Assembly (NCBI RefSeq): GCF_947497005.1
Contig: NZ_CANMFF010000018.1
Span: 39,132-103,131, forward strand
Origin: an uncultured Ruegeria sp.
GTDB lineage: Bacteria > Pseudomonadota > Alphaproteobacteria > Rhodobacterales > Rhodobacteraceae
Direction: 5' to 3'
Length of the DNA: 64,000 nt
Both the position numbers and the translations under genes were made by a program. The notes under the pieces were generated by a model that saw only the letters and a program-made list of their open reading frames with translations, did no database searches and had not been told where the DNA came from. This document shows, piece after piece, positions 37,811 to 46,477 of this stretch. Numbering within the stretch: position 1 is the stretch's first letter; every line of letters begins with the position of its first letter.

Positions 37811-38884
37811 ATGAAATTCACATCACTTCTGACGAGTGCCGCAATGGTGCTGGGTCTGGCCACTGCGGCCGTAGCCGAAGACAAGACCAAAGTCGGTTTC
37901 GTTTATGTCGGCCCTGTAGGCGATGGCGGCTGGACCTATGAACACGACAAGGGTCGCCTGGCCGTCGAAGCAGAGTTCGGCGACAAGGTTGAAACTGTAT
38001 TCGTTGAATCTGTTCCGGAAGGCCCGGACGCCGAGCGTGTGATGACCCAGATGGCGCTGGAAGGCGCAGATCTGATCTTCACCACCTCGTTTGGTTACAT
38101 GGACCCTACCATTAATGTGGCCAAGAAATTCCCGAACGTGAAATTCGAGCACGCGACCGGCTACAAAACTGCCGACAACGTCTCGGTCTATTCGGCCCGT
38201 TTCTACGAAGGCCGCGCTGTTCAGGGCCACATCGCTGGCAAAATGACCAAGTCCAATACCATCGGCTATATCGGATCTTACCCGATCCCCGAAGTGATCC
38301 GTGGCATCAACTCGGCCTACATCCACGCCAAGAAGGTGAACCCGGATGTCGAGTTCAAGATCGTCTGGGCTTACACTTGGTTCGACCCGGCGAAAGAGGC
38401 TGACGCTGCCACCGTTCTGATTGAACAGGGCGCGGATGTGATCCTGCAGCACACCGACTCGACTGCGCCGCAGGCAGCTGCGCAAGAAGCGGGCAACGTG
38501 ATCACCTTTGGTCAGGCCTCGGACATGAGCGAATACGCTCCGATGCCACGCGTCAGCTCGATCATTGACAACTGGGCGCCCTACTATATCGCGCGTACGC
38601 AGGCCGTCATGGATGGCTCATGGGAAACCGTGAACACTTGGGACGGCATCGCGCAGGGGATGGTTGAGATCGGCGAAATTTCCGACGCGGTTCCCGCTGA
38701 CGTGAAAGAAGAAGCTCTGGCGATGAAAGCGGCCATGGCCGCGGGTGACTATCACCCCTTCACCGGCCCGCTGAAGAAACAAGACGGCAGCGACTGGCTG
38801 GCCGAAGGCGAAGTGGCCGATGACGGCACGCTGGCTGGCATGAACTTCTATGTCGAAGGACTGGAAGGCGAAATTCCGCAATAA
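37811..38884 (+). CDS. BMP-family nucleoside/purine binding protein
   Basis: 357 residues. A signal peptide of about 22 residues is followed by the BMP (basic membrane protein) fold: KVGFVYVGPVGDGGWTYEHD, TTSFGYMDPTINVA, GYIGSYPIPEVIRGIN (key residues SYPIPEV) and VILQHTDSTAPQAAA. No lipobox Cys is apparent, so it is probably free in the periplasm. ATG 37811 follows GGGGAG. Members of this family bind nucleosides or purine bases, and linkage to xdhABC favours hypoxanthine, xanthine or a purine nucleoside. A terminator follows. Confidence 0.92.
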   Translation: MKFTSLLTSAAMVLGLATAAVAEDKTKVGFVYVGPVGDGGWTYEHDKGRLAVEAEFGDKVETVFVESVPEGPDAERVMTQMALEGADLIFTTSFGYMDPTINVAKKFPNVKFEHATGYKTADNVSVYSARFYEGRAVQGHIAGKMTKSNTIGYIGSYPIPEVIRGINSAYIHAKKVNPDVEFKIVWAYTWFDPAKEADAATVLIEQGADVILQHTDSTAPQAAAQEAGNVITFGQASDMSEYAPMPRVSSIIDNWAPYYIARTQAVMDGSWETVNTWDGIAQGMVEIGEISDAVPADVKEEALAMKAAMAAGDYHPFTGPLKKQDGSDWLAEGEVADDGTLAGMNFYVEGLEGEIPQ

Positions 38885-38905
38885 GCGGCGTTGTCAAAAG
38901 ATGAC

Positions 38906-38936
38906 AAAGGCCCGCATAAGATTTGCGGGCCTTTTC
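38906..38936 (+). terminator. Rho-independent terminator of the xdh/purine transport operon
   Basis: AAAGGCCCGC (38906-38915) pairs with GCGGGCCTTT (38925-38934) across a nine-base loop and continues into a short T run. It lies about 20 bases after the BMP stop. Confidence 0.85.
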
Positions 38937-39016
38937 TATGTTGTCCGCGCCGATGTCAGACATCATCAGAACCTAACTGGTCAACATAGGTGACGGTCGC
39001 TTTTCCTATAGGTCAA

Positions 39017-39814
39017 TTAAGCCCTGCCCTGCGTCCGCCATCCGACAAGGCTGAAGCAGGCAAATAAAACTGCAGCGACGCACACAATCGAAGGTCCTGC
39101 CGGTGTATCAAACACGTAGGCAGCTCTTAGCCCGGCGATAGCGGAAAATGTTCCAATTCCTGCCGCAATCAACGCCATGGATTCCGGCGACCGCGCCAAG
39201 TTCCGCGCGGCTGCTGCCGGGATGATCAGCATCGCGGCAATCAGCAATACCCCCACGACCTTGATGGCGACAGCGACGGTTACGGCAAGAGACAGCGTCA
39301 GAACCAGCTGCTCTCGCTTGGGATCAAAGCCACTGGCGTAGGCCAGTTCCTCATTCAGTGTTGCGGTCAACAACTGAGACCATCGCCAGGCAATCAGTGC
39401 CACAACCAGCACTGCGCCGCCCCAGATCACAACCAGATCCGAACGCGACACTGCCAGGATATCCCCAAACAGATACGCCATCAGATCGATGCGTACACCG
39501 GACAGAAACGAGACTGCGACCAGACCGAACGCCAGCGCGGAATGCGCCATGACCCCCAGCAAGGTGTCCATGGCGTAGCCTCGACCTGCTAGTAGAGTCA
39601 CAGTCAACGCCATAATCAGTGCAACGGCCAGCGCGCCTGTGAAGATCGACATCTGAAAAGTCAGGGACAGCGCCACGCCCAGAATTGCAGCATGTGCGGT
39701 TGCGTCACCAAAATAGGCCATACGGCGCCACACCACGAAACACCCAAGAGGGGCAGCCGCAAAAGCCACGCCAATACCGGCGAGCGTTGCCCGCGTCATA
39801 AAATCGTCAAGCAT
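39017..39814 (-). CDS. znuB: Zinc ABC transporter permease
   Basis: 265 residues with about eight membrane helices of the ABC-3 metal permease family. Typical pieces are LGCFVVWRRMAYFGDATAHAAILG (core MAYFGDATAHA) near the start and YASGFDPKREQL near residue 155. It follows znuC by two bases on the same strand, forming zur-znuC-znuB. It imports zinc with ZnuC as the motor and ZnuA as the binding protein. Confidence 0.95.
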   Translation of the reverse strand: MLDDFMTRATLAGIGVAFAAAPLGCFVVWRRMAYFGDATAHAAILGVALSLTFQMSIFTGALAVALIMALTVTLLAGRGYAMDTLLGVMAHSALAFGLVAVSFLSGVRIDLMAYLFGDILAVSRSDLVVIWGGAVLVVALIAWRWSQLLTATLNEELAYASGFDPKREQLVLTLSLAVTVAVAIKVVGVLLIAAMLIIPAAAARNLARSPESMALIAAGIGTFSAIAGLRAAYVFDTPAGPSIVCVAAVLFACFSLVGWRTQGRA

Positions 39815-39816
39815 TT

Positions 39817-40563
39817 TTATTCCGCCGCTTCCTTCGGGTTCACATCATGGTCGTGGTCGTGGTGGTGGTCATGTTCATGCCGGTAAAGGGCAAGCGCACC
39901 ACCTGTGCCCGTTCCGAACAAAGCCCGGTACTCCGGGGCCGAGGCGACCACCGCTGGCGACCCCTCGCAGCAGACATGCCCATTGAGACATATCACCCGG
40001 TCCGAAGCGCTCATGACCACGTGCAATTCGTGGCTTATCATCAAGATTGCGCATCCGGTTTCGCGCCGCACTGCTTCGATTTGCTGGTAGAAACCTGCAG
40101 ACCCGCGCTGGTCCAACCCTTGGGTCGCTTCGTCCAGCAACAAGACGTCAGGTTGGTTGATCAGCGCCCGCGCCAGCAACACCCGCTGAAACTGCCCGCC
40201 CGACAATTGCGACATCTGGCGCTTCAACAGATCCGGGACGCCCGCCGTTTCAAGCGCCTCGACGCATTGGCGGCGTGAAACGCGGTCCGTCAGGCGCATG
40301 AACCTCTCGACCGAGATTGGCAACGTGGGATCGACATGCAATTTCTGTGGCACGTATCCGATCTTCAAACCCGGTTTCAGAGCCACTTGCCCTACACTTG
40401 GCTTGGTCGCACCAATGATCGCGCGTAGCAGGCTGGTTTTACCCGAACCGTTCGGTCCGACGATGGTGACGATCTCACCAGGTTCGACAACCATATCCAC
40501 ATGACGCAGAACAGTATTTGCACCATAGCGCACACTAAGATTCTCGACAGAGACGAGTGTCAT
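39817..40563 (-). CDS. znuC: Zinc ABC transporter ATP-binding protein
   Basis: 248 residues. Walker A VGPNGSGKTSLLRAI, signature LSGGQFQRVLLARAL and Walker B VLLLDEATQGLD are present; DEAT replaces the more common DEPT. The C-terminus ends in a His/Asp-rich tail (HEHDHHHDHDHD) that could bind zinc, a trait of some ZnuC proteins. ATG 40563 starts two bases after the zur stop, so a longer upstream frame inside zur is not used. Confidence 0.94.
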   Translation of the reverse strand: MTLVSVENLSVRYGANTVLRHVDMVVEPGEIVTIVGPNGSGKTSLLRAIIGATKPSVGQVALKPGLKIGYVPQKLHVDPTLPISVERFMRLTDRVSRRQCVEALETAGVPDLLKRQMSQLSGGQFQRVLLARALINQPDVLLLDEATQGLDQRGSAGFYQQIEAVRRETGCAILMISHELHVVMSASDRVICLNGHVCCEGSPAVVASAPEYRALFGTGTGGALALYRHEHDHHHDHDHDVNPKEAAE

Positions 40564-40565
40564 TT

Positions 40566-41078
40566 TCAGGCCTTTTCGGTGCAGTCGGGGCAGAGACCTT
40601 CGGCTTCTACAACTGTTCGCTCGATCTCGAAACCCGCTGCGCGCGCGGCGGCACCCAGAACGCCTTTGGCCGACGCAGACTGCGCCTCGGCTACAGCATC
40701 GCACTTCCTGCAAATCATAAAGGCCGGAGAATGCGACGCACCGGGATGAGAGCAGGCCACGAATGCATTCAGCCGTTCGATTTTGTGAACGAACCCGTTT
40801 TGAACAAGGAAATCGAGCGCGCGATATGCGACCGGAGGCTGAGACCCAAATCCTTCATCGCGCAAGCGGTCAAGAATCGCATAGGCACCGAGTGCCCGAT
40901 GCTCTTGCAGCAACATCTCCAGAACCTTGCGGCGAACTGGCGTCAGACGCAGCCCTTCTTCCTTGCACCTACCTTCGGCGGATACCAAAGCCGTTTTGAC
41001 GCAAGTCTGGTGGTCATGTTCTTGAAATCCGACCGGGGCCGTTTCCGCGACCGCGTTCGGGTGCGTTTCACTTGTCAT
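40566..41078 (-). CDS. zur: Zinc uptake regulator, Fur family
   Basis: 170 residues. The winged-helix part includes LRLTPVRRKVLEMLLQ and PPVAYRALDFLVQNGF. The dimerisation part has zinc ligands in ACSHPGASHSPAFMICRKC and the late pair CPDC. It represses zinc uptake when zinc is ample. It heads the zur-znuCB operon and is divergent from znuA, with a probable operator between. Confidence 0.94.
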   Translation of the reverse strand: MTSETHPNAVAETAPVGFQEHDHQTCVKTALVSAEGRCKEEGLRLTPVRRKVLEMLLQEHRALGAYAILDRLRDEGFGSQPPVAYRALDFLVQNGFVHKIERLNAFVACSHPGASHSPAFMICRKCDAVAEAQSASAKGVLGAAARAAGFEIERTVVEAEGLCPDCTEKA

Positions 41079-41105
41079 GTTATTTCATATCATGTATTGC
41101 CACTC

Positions 41106-41123
41106 GTAACGTTATAAAATCAC
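41106..41123. promoter_or_regulatory. Probable Zur operator between zur and znuA
   Basis: GTAACGTTATAAAATCAC lies between the divergent zur-znuCB and znuA starts, 12 bases before the znuA ATG. Twelve of its 18 positions are symmetric, and it is close to the AT-rich GTTATAAC-type palindromes known for alphaproteobacterial Zur. Binding at this position would block both directions. Confidence 0.6.
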
Positions 41124-41135
41124 AAAGAGGGCCTG

Positions 41136-42125
41136 ATGTCCAGAAAGCTTCTTCCAGTTTCGATCACGGTGGCATTGATGGGTGGAACAGCCATCGCAGA
41201 AGTTCCAAACGTTGCGGTCGACATCGCGCCAATCCATTCGCTCGTTGCCCGGGTCATGGAGGGCGTTGGCACACCTGCCCTGATCGTGACACCGGGTGCC
41301 TCGCCTCATGAATACAATCTGCGCCCGTCCGAAGCCGCAGCATTGCAAGATGCTGATCTGGTGTTCTGGATGGGAGAAGATCTGACTCCGTGGATGGAAA
41401 GTGCAGTCGAAACCCTTGCCGACGGAGCGACTGTCACGTCCCTGCTGGACTCTGATGGTACAGTTCTTCTTGATTTCCGCGAAAGCGCGTTGTTCGAGGC
41501 CCATGATCATGGAGATGAAGACGACCATGACGACCACGCAAAAGAAGATGACGACGAAGACGAGGAGCATGCCGATCACGAAAGCCATGAAGACCATGAC
41601 GATCCCGCGCACGGCGGACATGACCCGCATGCATGGCTTTCACCTGCAAATGCTGAAATCTGGCTGAACCTGATCGCTGCGCAGCTGTCGTCAACCGATC
41701 CGGACAATGCAGGAACGTATTTTGCAAACGCCGCAGCTGCACGCGAGGAAATGGCCGCGCTTTCTGCGGAAGTCGACCAGTTGCTTGAACCTGTTCGCGG
41801 CGGAAACTTCATCGTGTTCCACGACGCCTACCAGTATTTCGAAGATGCGTTTGACTTTCCAGCCACGGGTGCAATCTCGATCGGCGATGCCACAGACCCG
41901 AGCCCGGCCCGCATTGCGGAAATTCAAAGTCGTATTCGCGAAGAAGGAATCAATTGTGTTCTGGCCGAGCCTCAATTTAATCCTGGCATAGTGAAAACCG
42001 TGCTGGAAGGAACCGAAGCCAACACCAGCGCAATCGACCCGCTTGGATCTGATCTGGAACCCGGTGCAGATCTCTATCCACAAATCATTCGAAACATGGC
42101 GAAAACTCTGGCCGAGTGCCTTTAG
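41136..42125 (+). CDS. znuA: Zinc-binding periplasmic protein of ABC transporter
   Basis: 329 residues of the cluster A-I metal-binding family. A signal peptide (1-21) precedes VDIAPIHSLVARVM. Zinc ligands are in GASPHEYNLRPSE (about residue 60), DPHAWLSP (about 165) and FHDAYQYFE (about 230). Between them lies a loop of about 40 residues very rich in His, Asp and Glu (about 124-165), typical of ZnuA. ATG 41136 follows AGAGGG. It is the divergent partner of zur-znuCB. Confidence 0.95.
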   Translation: MSRKLLPVSITVALMGGTAIAEVPNVAVDIAPIHSLVARVMEGVGTPALIVTPGASPHEYNLRPSEAAALQDADLVFWMGEDLTPWMESAVETLADGATVTSLLDSDGTVLLDFRESALFEAHDHGDEDDHDDHAKEDDDEDEEHADHESHEDHDDPAHGGHDPHAWLSPANAEIWLNLIAAQLSSTDPDNAGTYFANAAAAREEMAALSAEVDQLLEPVRGGNFIVFHDAYQYFEDAFDFPATGAISIGDATDPSPARIAEIQSRIREEGINCVLAEPQFNPGIVKTVLEGTEANTSAIDPLGSDLEPGADLYPQIIRNMAKTLAECL

Positions 42126-42594
42126 ATCGTCCGATCAGCCCGGGTCAGGTTGAGATATTGGCCGGGCTGAATTTTCTCAGAGGTAATTCCGGTTAACCGG
42201 CAAGGAATTTCTCGTCAGTCGCTCTGATCGCAAAGACCCCGCTGGTGTCGCGGACCTGACCGAAATCGCCAATGAGTGGGTCCGCTCGGCACGCGAGGTC
42301 TTCGATCCGCAACGAGACTTACATTGCTATACGGACTGTTCACTGATGGATACCGGGACCATTTTGCGACCAGGCAATTTGTTCGGTTTTCCGGATGATC
42401 GGCGACAAAGCTTCATCTATCTCACACTCAATCATGATCGTCCCCTTGATTGCGGTCTAGACAGGAAAAGGCTTGCTCACCGGCTTGCTGGATCGATTAA
42501 CGCAGCAGCCCGTCGAACCTTTCTCTGAGTGCCTCTCTACCGGCTGAGCATAATTCGAGTCTGCACAATCGGCTCGACCAAAACTTACAAAAGA
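42126..42594. other. Intergenic region, possible coding remnant
   Basis: About 470 bases between znuA and a LysR gene that ends toward it. One plus-strand frame is open from 42187 to 42528 and reads as plausible protein (for example DPAGVADLTEIANEWVRSA), but it has no clear start or recognised family. It may be the tail of a lost gene. No terminator with a strong U-tract was seen. Confidence 0.4.
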
Positions 42595-43494
42595 TCAGAG
42601 GCCGGTTTCTATGTCTACCCCATCAGTTTCCTCTCTCAGCCAGTTCAAAAAGGCCTCTCGTGCGGGCGTCAATGCATGAGGTGATGGCGGAAACAGGTAG
42701 TATCCTTCGGCAAGTGGTGCCGCAGCGCTGAAAGGCCGGACCAAGTGTCCTTTTGCCAGCAAATCAGACACAAGCGTATCGTGGGCCATGGCGACCCCGG
42801 CATCACTCAACGCGGCGTTGACTGAAATCACGTATGTCGAAGTCAGGTTGACATGCCCTGACCGGGAGAACTCTTCTCCCTGTGCCTGATACCAGGCATC
42901 CCAGGTGCCGGTCGTGCCTGCACAATCGAAAAGAACCGCGTCGCCCAGATCTACGTCTCCGCCTTGATACCCCGGCGTGCATACAGGAAAAAAACTGTCA
43001 CTTGTCAGTCTCTCTGCCGACTCGGGCATTTCCTCGGGCCTGCCAAACCGGATTTCCATCGCTGCCTGAGATGCATGCCTTTCGGGATCCCAGATCGGAG
43101 TAACAATATCGAGAACCAGCCAAGGGTGTTTTGCGTAAAGCCGATGCAGGCGTGGCGTAAGCCAGAAGACAGCGAAAGCCATATTACACTGCAATCTGAC
43201 TATCTCACCGCTGGGGGAACCGATGAATGCGCGGGTACCACTGGCAATGAGGGCAAAGGCCTCCCTTATACTGGGCAGGTAATTTGCACCGTCTTCAGTC
43301 AGCTCTAGCACCCTGGTTTTGCGAACAAATAAATCACGACCCAGAAATGCCTCAAGATTGCGAACATGCTGGCTGACTGCCGACTGCGTCAGACCCAACT
43401 CATTTGCTGCTCGGGTGAAATTTAGATGGCGGGCGCTTTCTTCAAAAGCGCGCAGCCAGGTCAGGGGAGGCAAGCCTGATGAGACGTCGATCAT
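42595..43494 (-). CDS. LysR-family regulator, GcvA-like
   Basis: 299 residues. The opening PPLTWLRAFEESARHLNFT and AANELGLTQSAVSQHVRNLE (recognition helix TQSAVSQHVRN) match the GcvA/AmpR branch. It is divergent from the aldolase gene across 106 AT-rich bases and is the likely regulator of the aldolase-desaturase-Rieske group. Confidence 0.9.
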   Translation of the reverse strand: MIDVSSGLPPLTWLRAFEESARHLNFTRAANELGLTQSAVSQHVRNLEAFLGRDLFVRKTRVLELTEDGANYLPSIREAFALIASGTRAFIGSPSGEIVRLQCNMAFAVFWLTPRLHRLYAKHPWLVLDIVTPIWDPERHASQAAMEIRFGRPEEMPESAERLTSDSFFPVCTPGYQGGDVDLGDAVLFDCAGTTGTWDAWYQAQGEEFSRSGHVNLTSTYVISVNAALSDAGVAMAHDTLVSDLLAKGHLVRPFSAAAPLAEGYYLFPPSPHALTPAREAFLNWLREETDGVDIETGL

Positions 43495-43600
43495 TTACGA
43501 TTACACCATTAATTTTTCTAATAGTATAGCCAAAGATTCATAATTTGTCATCAAGGCTGATCGTAAGGCATCTCTTTTTAGAATTCTGGAGAAGGTGACA

Positions 43601-44356
43601 ATGCTGCAAACTGCGCAGTCCGAAAATTTGTCTCATTGGGCTGAACGGACGGATCTGGCCGCAACATTTCGCTGGACAGCGCGCCTGAATATGCATGAAG
43701 CCGTCGCCAATCACTTTTCTCTAGCGGTCAATGATGACGGTACACAGTTCCTGATGAACCCCAATCAGGTACATTTCAGCCGTATCCGGGCCTCGGACTT
43801 GCTGGTGCTGGATGCCAGCGACCCCGACACACTGGAGCGCCCCGGTGCGCCGGACCCAACCGCATGGGGTCTACATGGTTCGATCCATCGCCGTTGCCCA
43901 CATCATCGATGCCTGATGCATGTGCATTCGATCCATTCCACGGGTCTGGCTTGTCTGGCTGACAGCACCCTGCCGCCGATCGACCAGAACACCGCAACCT
44001 TCTTCAAGCGATATCTCGTCGACGAGCATTTTGGCGGGTTGGCCTTTGACGAAGAAGGAGAATGGTGTGCCGCTGCGCTGCAGGATCGCAAGGTAAAGGT
44101 CATGATCATGGGCAACCACGGTGTTCTGGTCATGGGCGACAACGATGCGGACACATTCAACCGGCTCTACTATTTTGAGCGCGCCGCCGAGACCTATGTT
44201 CGCGCGCTGCAATGCAACGTTCCGCTGCGGGTCCTGTCGGATGAAATCGCCATAAGAACCGCACGGGAACTGGAAGATTATCCAGATCAAGTCGACCGCC
44301 ACCTGACCGAGTTAAAGGCCATTCTTGACAACGAGGTCAACGATTACGCGAGCTGA
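43601..44356 (+). CDS. Class II aldolase/adducin family protein
   Basis: 251 residues. The zinc-binding His pair of class II aldolases is in CLMHVHSIHSTG (about residue 107) and a third His is in MGNHGVLVMGD (about 172). The N-terminal FRWTARLNMHEAVANHFSLAV is typical of the aldolase II/adducin group that acts on sugar-like phosphates or hydroxy acids. ATG 43601 follows GGAGAAGG; GTG 43595 is an alternative. It is the first gene of the group running to the Rieske protein. Confidence 0.9.
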   Translation: MLQTAQSENLSHWAERTDLAATFRWTARLNMHEAVANHFSLAVNDDGTQFLMNPNQVHFSRIRASDLLVLDASDPDTLERPGAPDPTAWGLHGSIHRRCPHHRCLMHVHSIHSTGLACLADSTLPPIDQNTATFFKRYLVDEHFGGLAFDEEGEWCAAALQDRKVKVMIMGNHGVLVMGDNDADTFNRLYYFERAAETYVRALQCNVPLRVLSDEIAIRTARELEDYPDQVDRHLTELKAILDNEVNDYAS

Positions 44357-44360
44357 GATC

Positions 44361-45389
44361 ATGCCTGAATATGTCCCAACGAACGCAGCTTCCTCCGGTG
44401 TGAAGCTGGATAAGAAAACTCTAAAATCCATCGCCTCCCGGTCTGATCGTCCGGGTCTGATATATCTGGCCAAATGGGTGATCGCCCTTGGCCTGACCGG
44501 CACACTGACCTGGATTAGCCTGGGGACCTTGTGGATATGGCCAGCGATGTTTGGCCATGGCGTCGTGCTGACCGTACCCGCCTATTCCTTTAGCCATGAA
44601 GCGGCACATGGGACAGCCTTCCGCACCCGCTGGATGAACGAGGCGGTGCTATGGGTCACATCGCTGCTTTATATGGAAGAACCTCTGCACCGGCGCTATA
44701 CCCACACCAACCATCACACACATACTTGGCATGTCGGTAAAGACAGCCAGATGCCTTTTGACACGCCGATGGGGTTCGGTGGCTGGCTGACCGAGATTAC
44801 CGGCTTTGGTCTGCTGCGCTTTCACATGCAGGTGTTCTGGCATTTGGCCATCGGTCGCTACACCGATACCATGAAAATGGTGACGCCCGAAAACGAGTTT
44901 GCGAAAATGTCCCGCAATGCGCGGGTTATGCTGGCGATCTATGCCGCAATTGCGCTGGCTCCGTTTGTTGGGATCTGGTGGCCGGTCTGGTTCCTGGTGA
45001 TTCCGCGTATCATGGGCGCGCCCGTCATGCTGCTGTTCACCCTGATCCAGCACGTCGAGCTGCAAGAGAACTCGCCATCGATCCTGGACAGCACCCGGTC
45101 GTTCCGCGGACATTGGCTGACGAATTTTCTGTACATGAATATGAACAACCACGTCGAACACCACCTGTATCCGCAGGTACCGTTCCACGCCCTGCCGAAG
45201 CTGGCCGAAGCGGTGCAGGAGCAGCTGTCCGAACCTGATCCTGGATTCTTGCGCACCAACTGGGCGGTCGTCGTGGTCACGGTGCGCCGTTCTCTCGGCC
45301 TGTCTACCAAAGCAAGGTCTATCCGGCAGGCACCTCATATGGTCACCAGCGGCGGGCCGGTTGAACGCTTTGCTGAAAGGACAATGTAA
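44361..45389 (+). CDS. Membrane fatty-acid-desaturase-like di-iron protein (MocD-like)
   Basis: 342 residues with four to five membrane helices and three histidine boxes: SHEAAHGT (about 76-83), HRRYTHTNHHTHTWH (about 111-125) and NHVEHHLYP (about 263-271). These bind the two irons of desaturases and membrane hydroxylases. It starts four bases after the aldolase stop. A MocE-type Rieske ferredoxin in the same group points to the MocD branch, proposed for oxidative demethylation of a rhizopine, rather than a lipid desaturase. The substrate here is unknown. Confidence 0.85.
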   Translation: MPEYVPTNAASSGVKLDKKTLKSIASRSDRPGLIYLAKWVIALGLTGTLTWISLGTLWIWPAMFGHGVVLTVPAYSFSHEAAHGTAFRTRWMNEAVLWVTSLLYMEEPLHRRYTHTNHHTHTWHVGKDSQMPFDTPMGFGGWLTEITGFGLLRFHMQVFWHLAIGRYTDTMKMVTPENEFAKMSRNARVMLAIYAAIALAPFVGIWWPVWFLVIPRIMGAPVMLLFTLIQHVELQENSPSILDSTRSFRGHWLTNFLYMNMNNHVEHHLYPQVPFHALPKLAEAVQEQLSEPDPGFLRTNWAVVVVTVRRSLGLSTKARSIRQAPHMVTSGGPVERFAERTM

Positions 45390-45390
45390 A

Positions 45391-46239
45391 ATGAAGCGTA
45401 TCTATGATTTCAGCCGTAATCCGGCGGTTCGCGACTACACCGTTGCTGATTTGAAGGCACTCAAAGGATCAGGCAAGAAATTATCGATGGCCAACCCGGC
45501 CGACAAAGATCAGATCCGCGCCTGCGTCGAAGCCGGGATCGACCTATTCGTCGTCGGATCCAATCAGATCGAGGATATCCGTGAGCTCGCCCCGGCTCAC
45601 TTCACCGGGGTCGGCTCAACCTGGGCGCAATTCGGATCTGACGACGAGATTGTTGCCGATGCCTTTGACTCCATGCGGCGCGGCGCGGATATGTATTATA
45701 CCCTTCGATCCTTTGACGTGATGGAACGCATGGCACGCGAAGGCATTCCGGTACAAAGCCATATCGGCCTGATCCCCACCTTCAGTCATCATTGCGGCGG
45801 CTTACGAGCTTTTGGTCGCAAGGCAGATGAGGCAATGGAGATCTGGACAACCCTGAAGCTCATGGAAGATGTTGGCGTCTTTGCGGTCGAGGCCGAATGC
45901 ATCGCGGAAGAGGTTCTTGAGGCGGTAAATGACAAAACGTCGGTCGTCACATTCTCGTTGGGATCTGGCATGGCCGGGGACGCCGTTTTCTCATTCCTGG
46001 CTGATGTCTGCGGTGAAGCCAGCGAAGAGGACAAACCACCGAAACACGCCCATGCCTTTGGTCAGGTTGGGCGCCTGCACAAGAAGATCCACGAAGAGCG
46101 CGTCGCTGCGCTGGGAGAGTTCCACCGCGAGGTTACAGCGGGCAACTTTCCGTATCCGCAGACCAATATCACAATGCGTGCGGGCGAGAAGGAGAAGTTT
46201 CTGGAAGCGCTGGACAACTGGGCGCCCACGCATCAATGA
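45391..46239 (+). CDS. Ketopantoate hydroxymethyltransferase (PanB)-like protein
   Basis: 282 residues resembling PanB of the PEP mutase/isocitrate lyase superfamily. The match is best in IPVQSHIGLIPTFSHHCGG (compare the PanB loop VxGHIGLTPQ), in AFGRKADEAMEIW and in GVFAVEAECIAEEV with its Glu. The N-terminal metal-binding stretch is altered: SNQIEDI is found where PanB has GDS, so ordinary pantothenate synthesis is unlikely. ATG 45391 starts just after the desaturase-like gene. It probably acts in the same unknown pathway as a C-C bond lyase or transferase. Confidence 0.75.
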   Translation: MKRIYDFSRNPAVRDYTVADLKALKGSGKKLSMANPADKDQIRACVEAGIDLFVVGSNQIEDIRELAPAHFTGVGSTWAQFGSDDEIVADAFDSMRRGADMYYTLRSFDVMERMAREGIPVQSHIGLIPTFSHHCGGLRAFGRKADEAMEIWTTLKLMEDVGVFAVEAECIAEEVLEAVNDKTSVVTFSLGSGMAGDAVFSFLADVCGEASEEDKPPKHAHAFGQVGRLHKKIHEERVAALGEFHREVTAGNFPYPQTNITMRAGEKEKFLEALDNWAPTHQ

Positions 46240-46477
46240 CCGGCGCTACCGGCTACAGCTGGGCCTTCGCTGCCAAGCCCCGGCCGCTGAAGGACCGGTG
46301 GTCATTTTTGACTCAGAACCGGATTGAAACACCACCATTACGCCGGAAACTAACTACGACATCGGCGACGCCGAAGGTGTTAAACCCGAAGACACGGTGC
46401 TGGTCACAAGCGCTAGACCATTCACTCTGTCACGATATCCCCTTGAAGACGAACTAATACAAAAGAGGTCAAGGCAC
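46240..46477. other. Gap inside the aldolase-Rieske operon, possible remnant
   Basis: About 240 bases between the PanB-like and Rieske genes, long for an otherwise tight operon. From 46328 the frame is open into the Rieske start and reads as plausible protein (YDIGDAEGVKPEDTVLVTSA), preceded by a TGA at 46325-46327. A gene may have been lost here. I cannot assign it. Confidence 0.35.
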
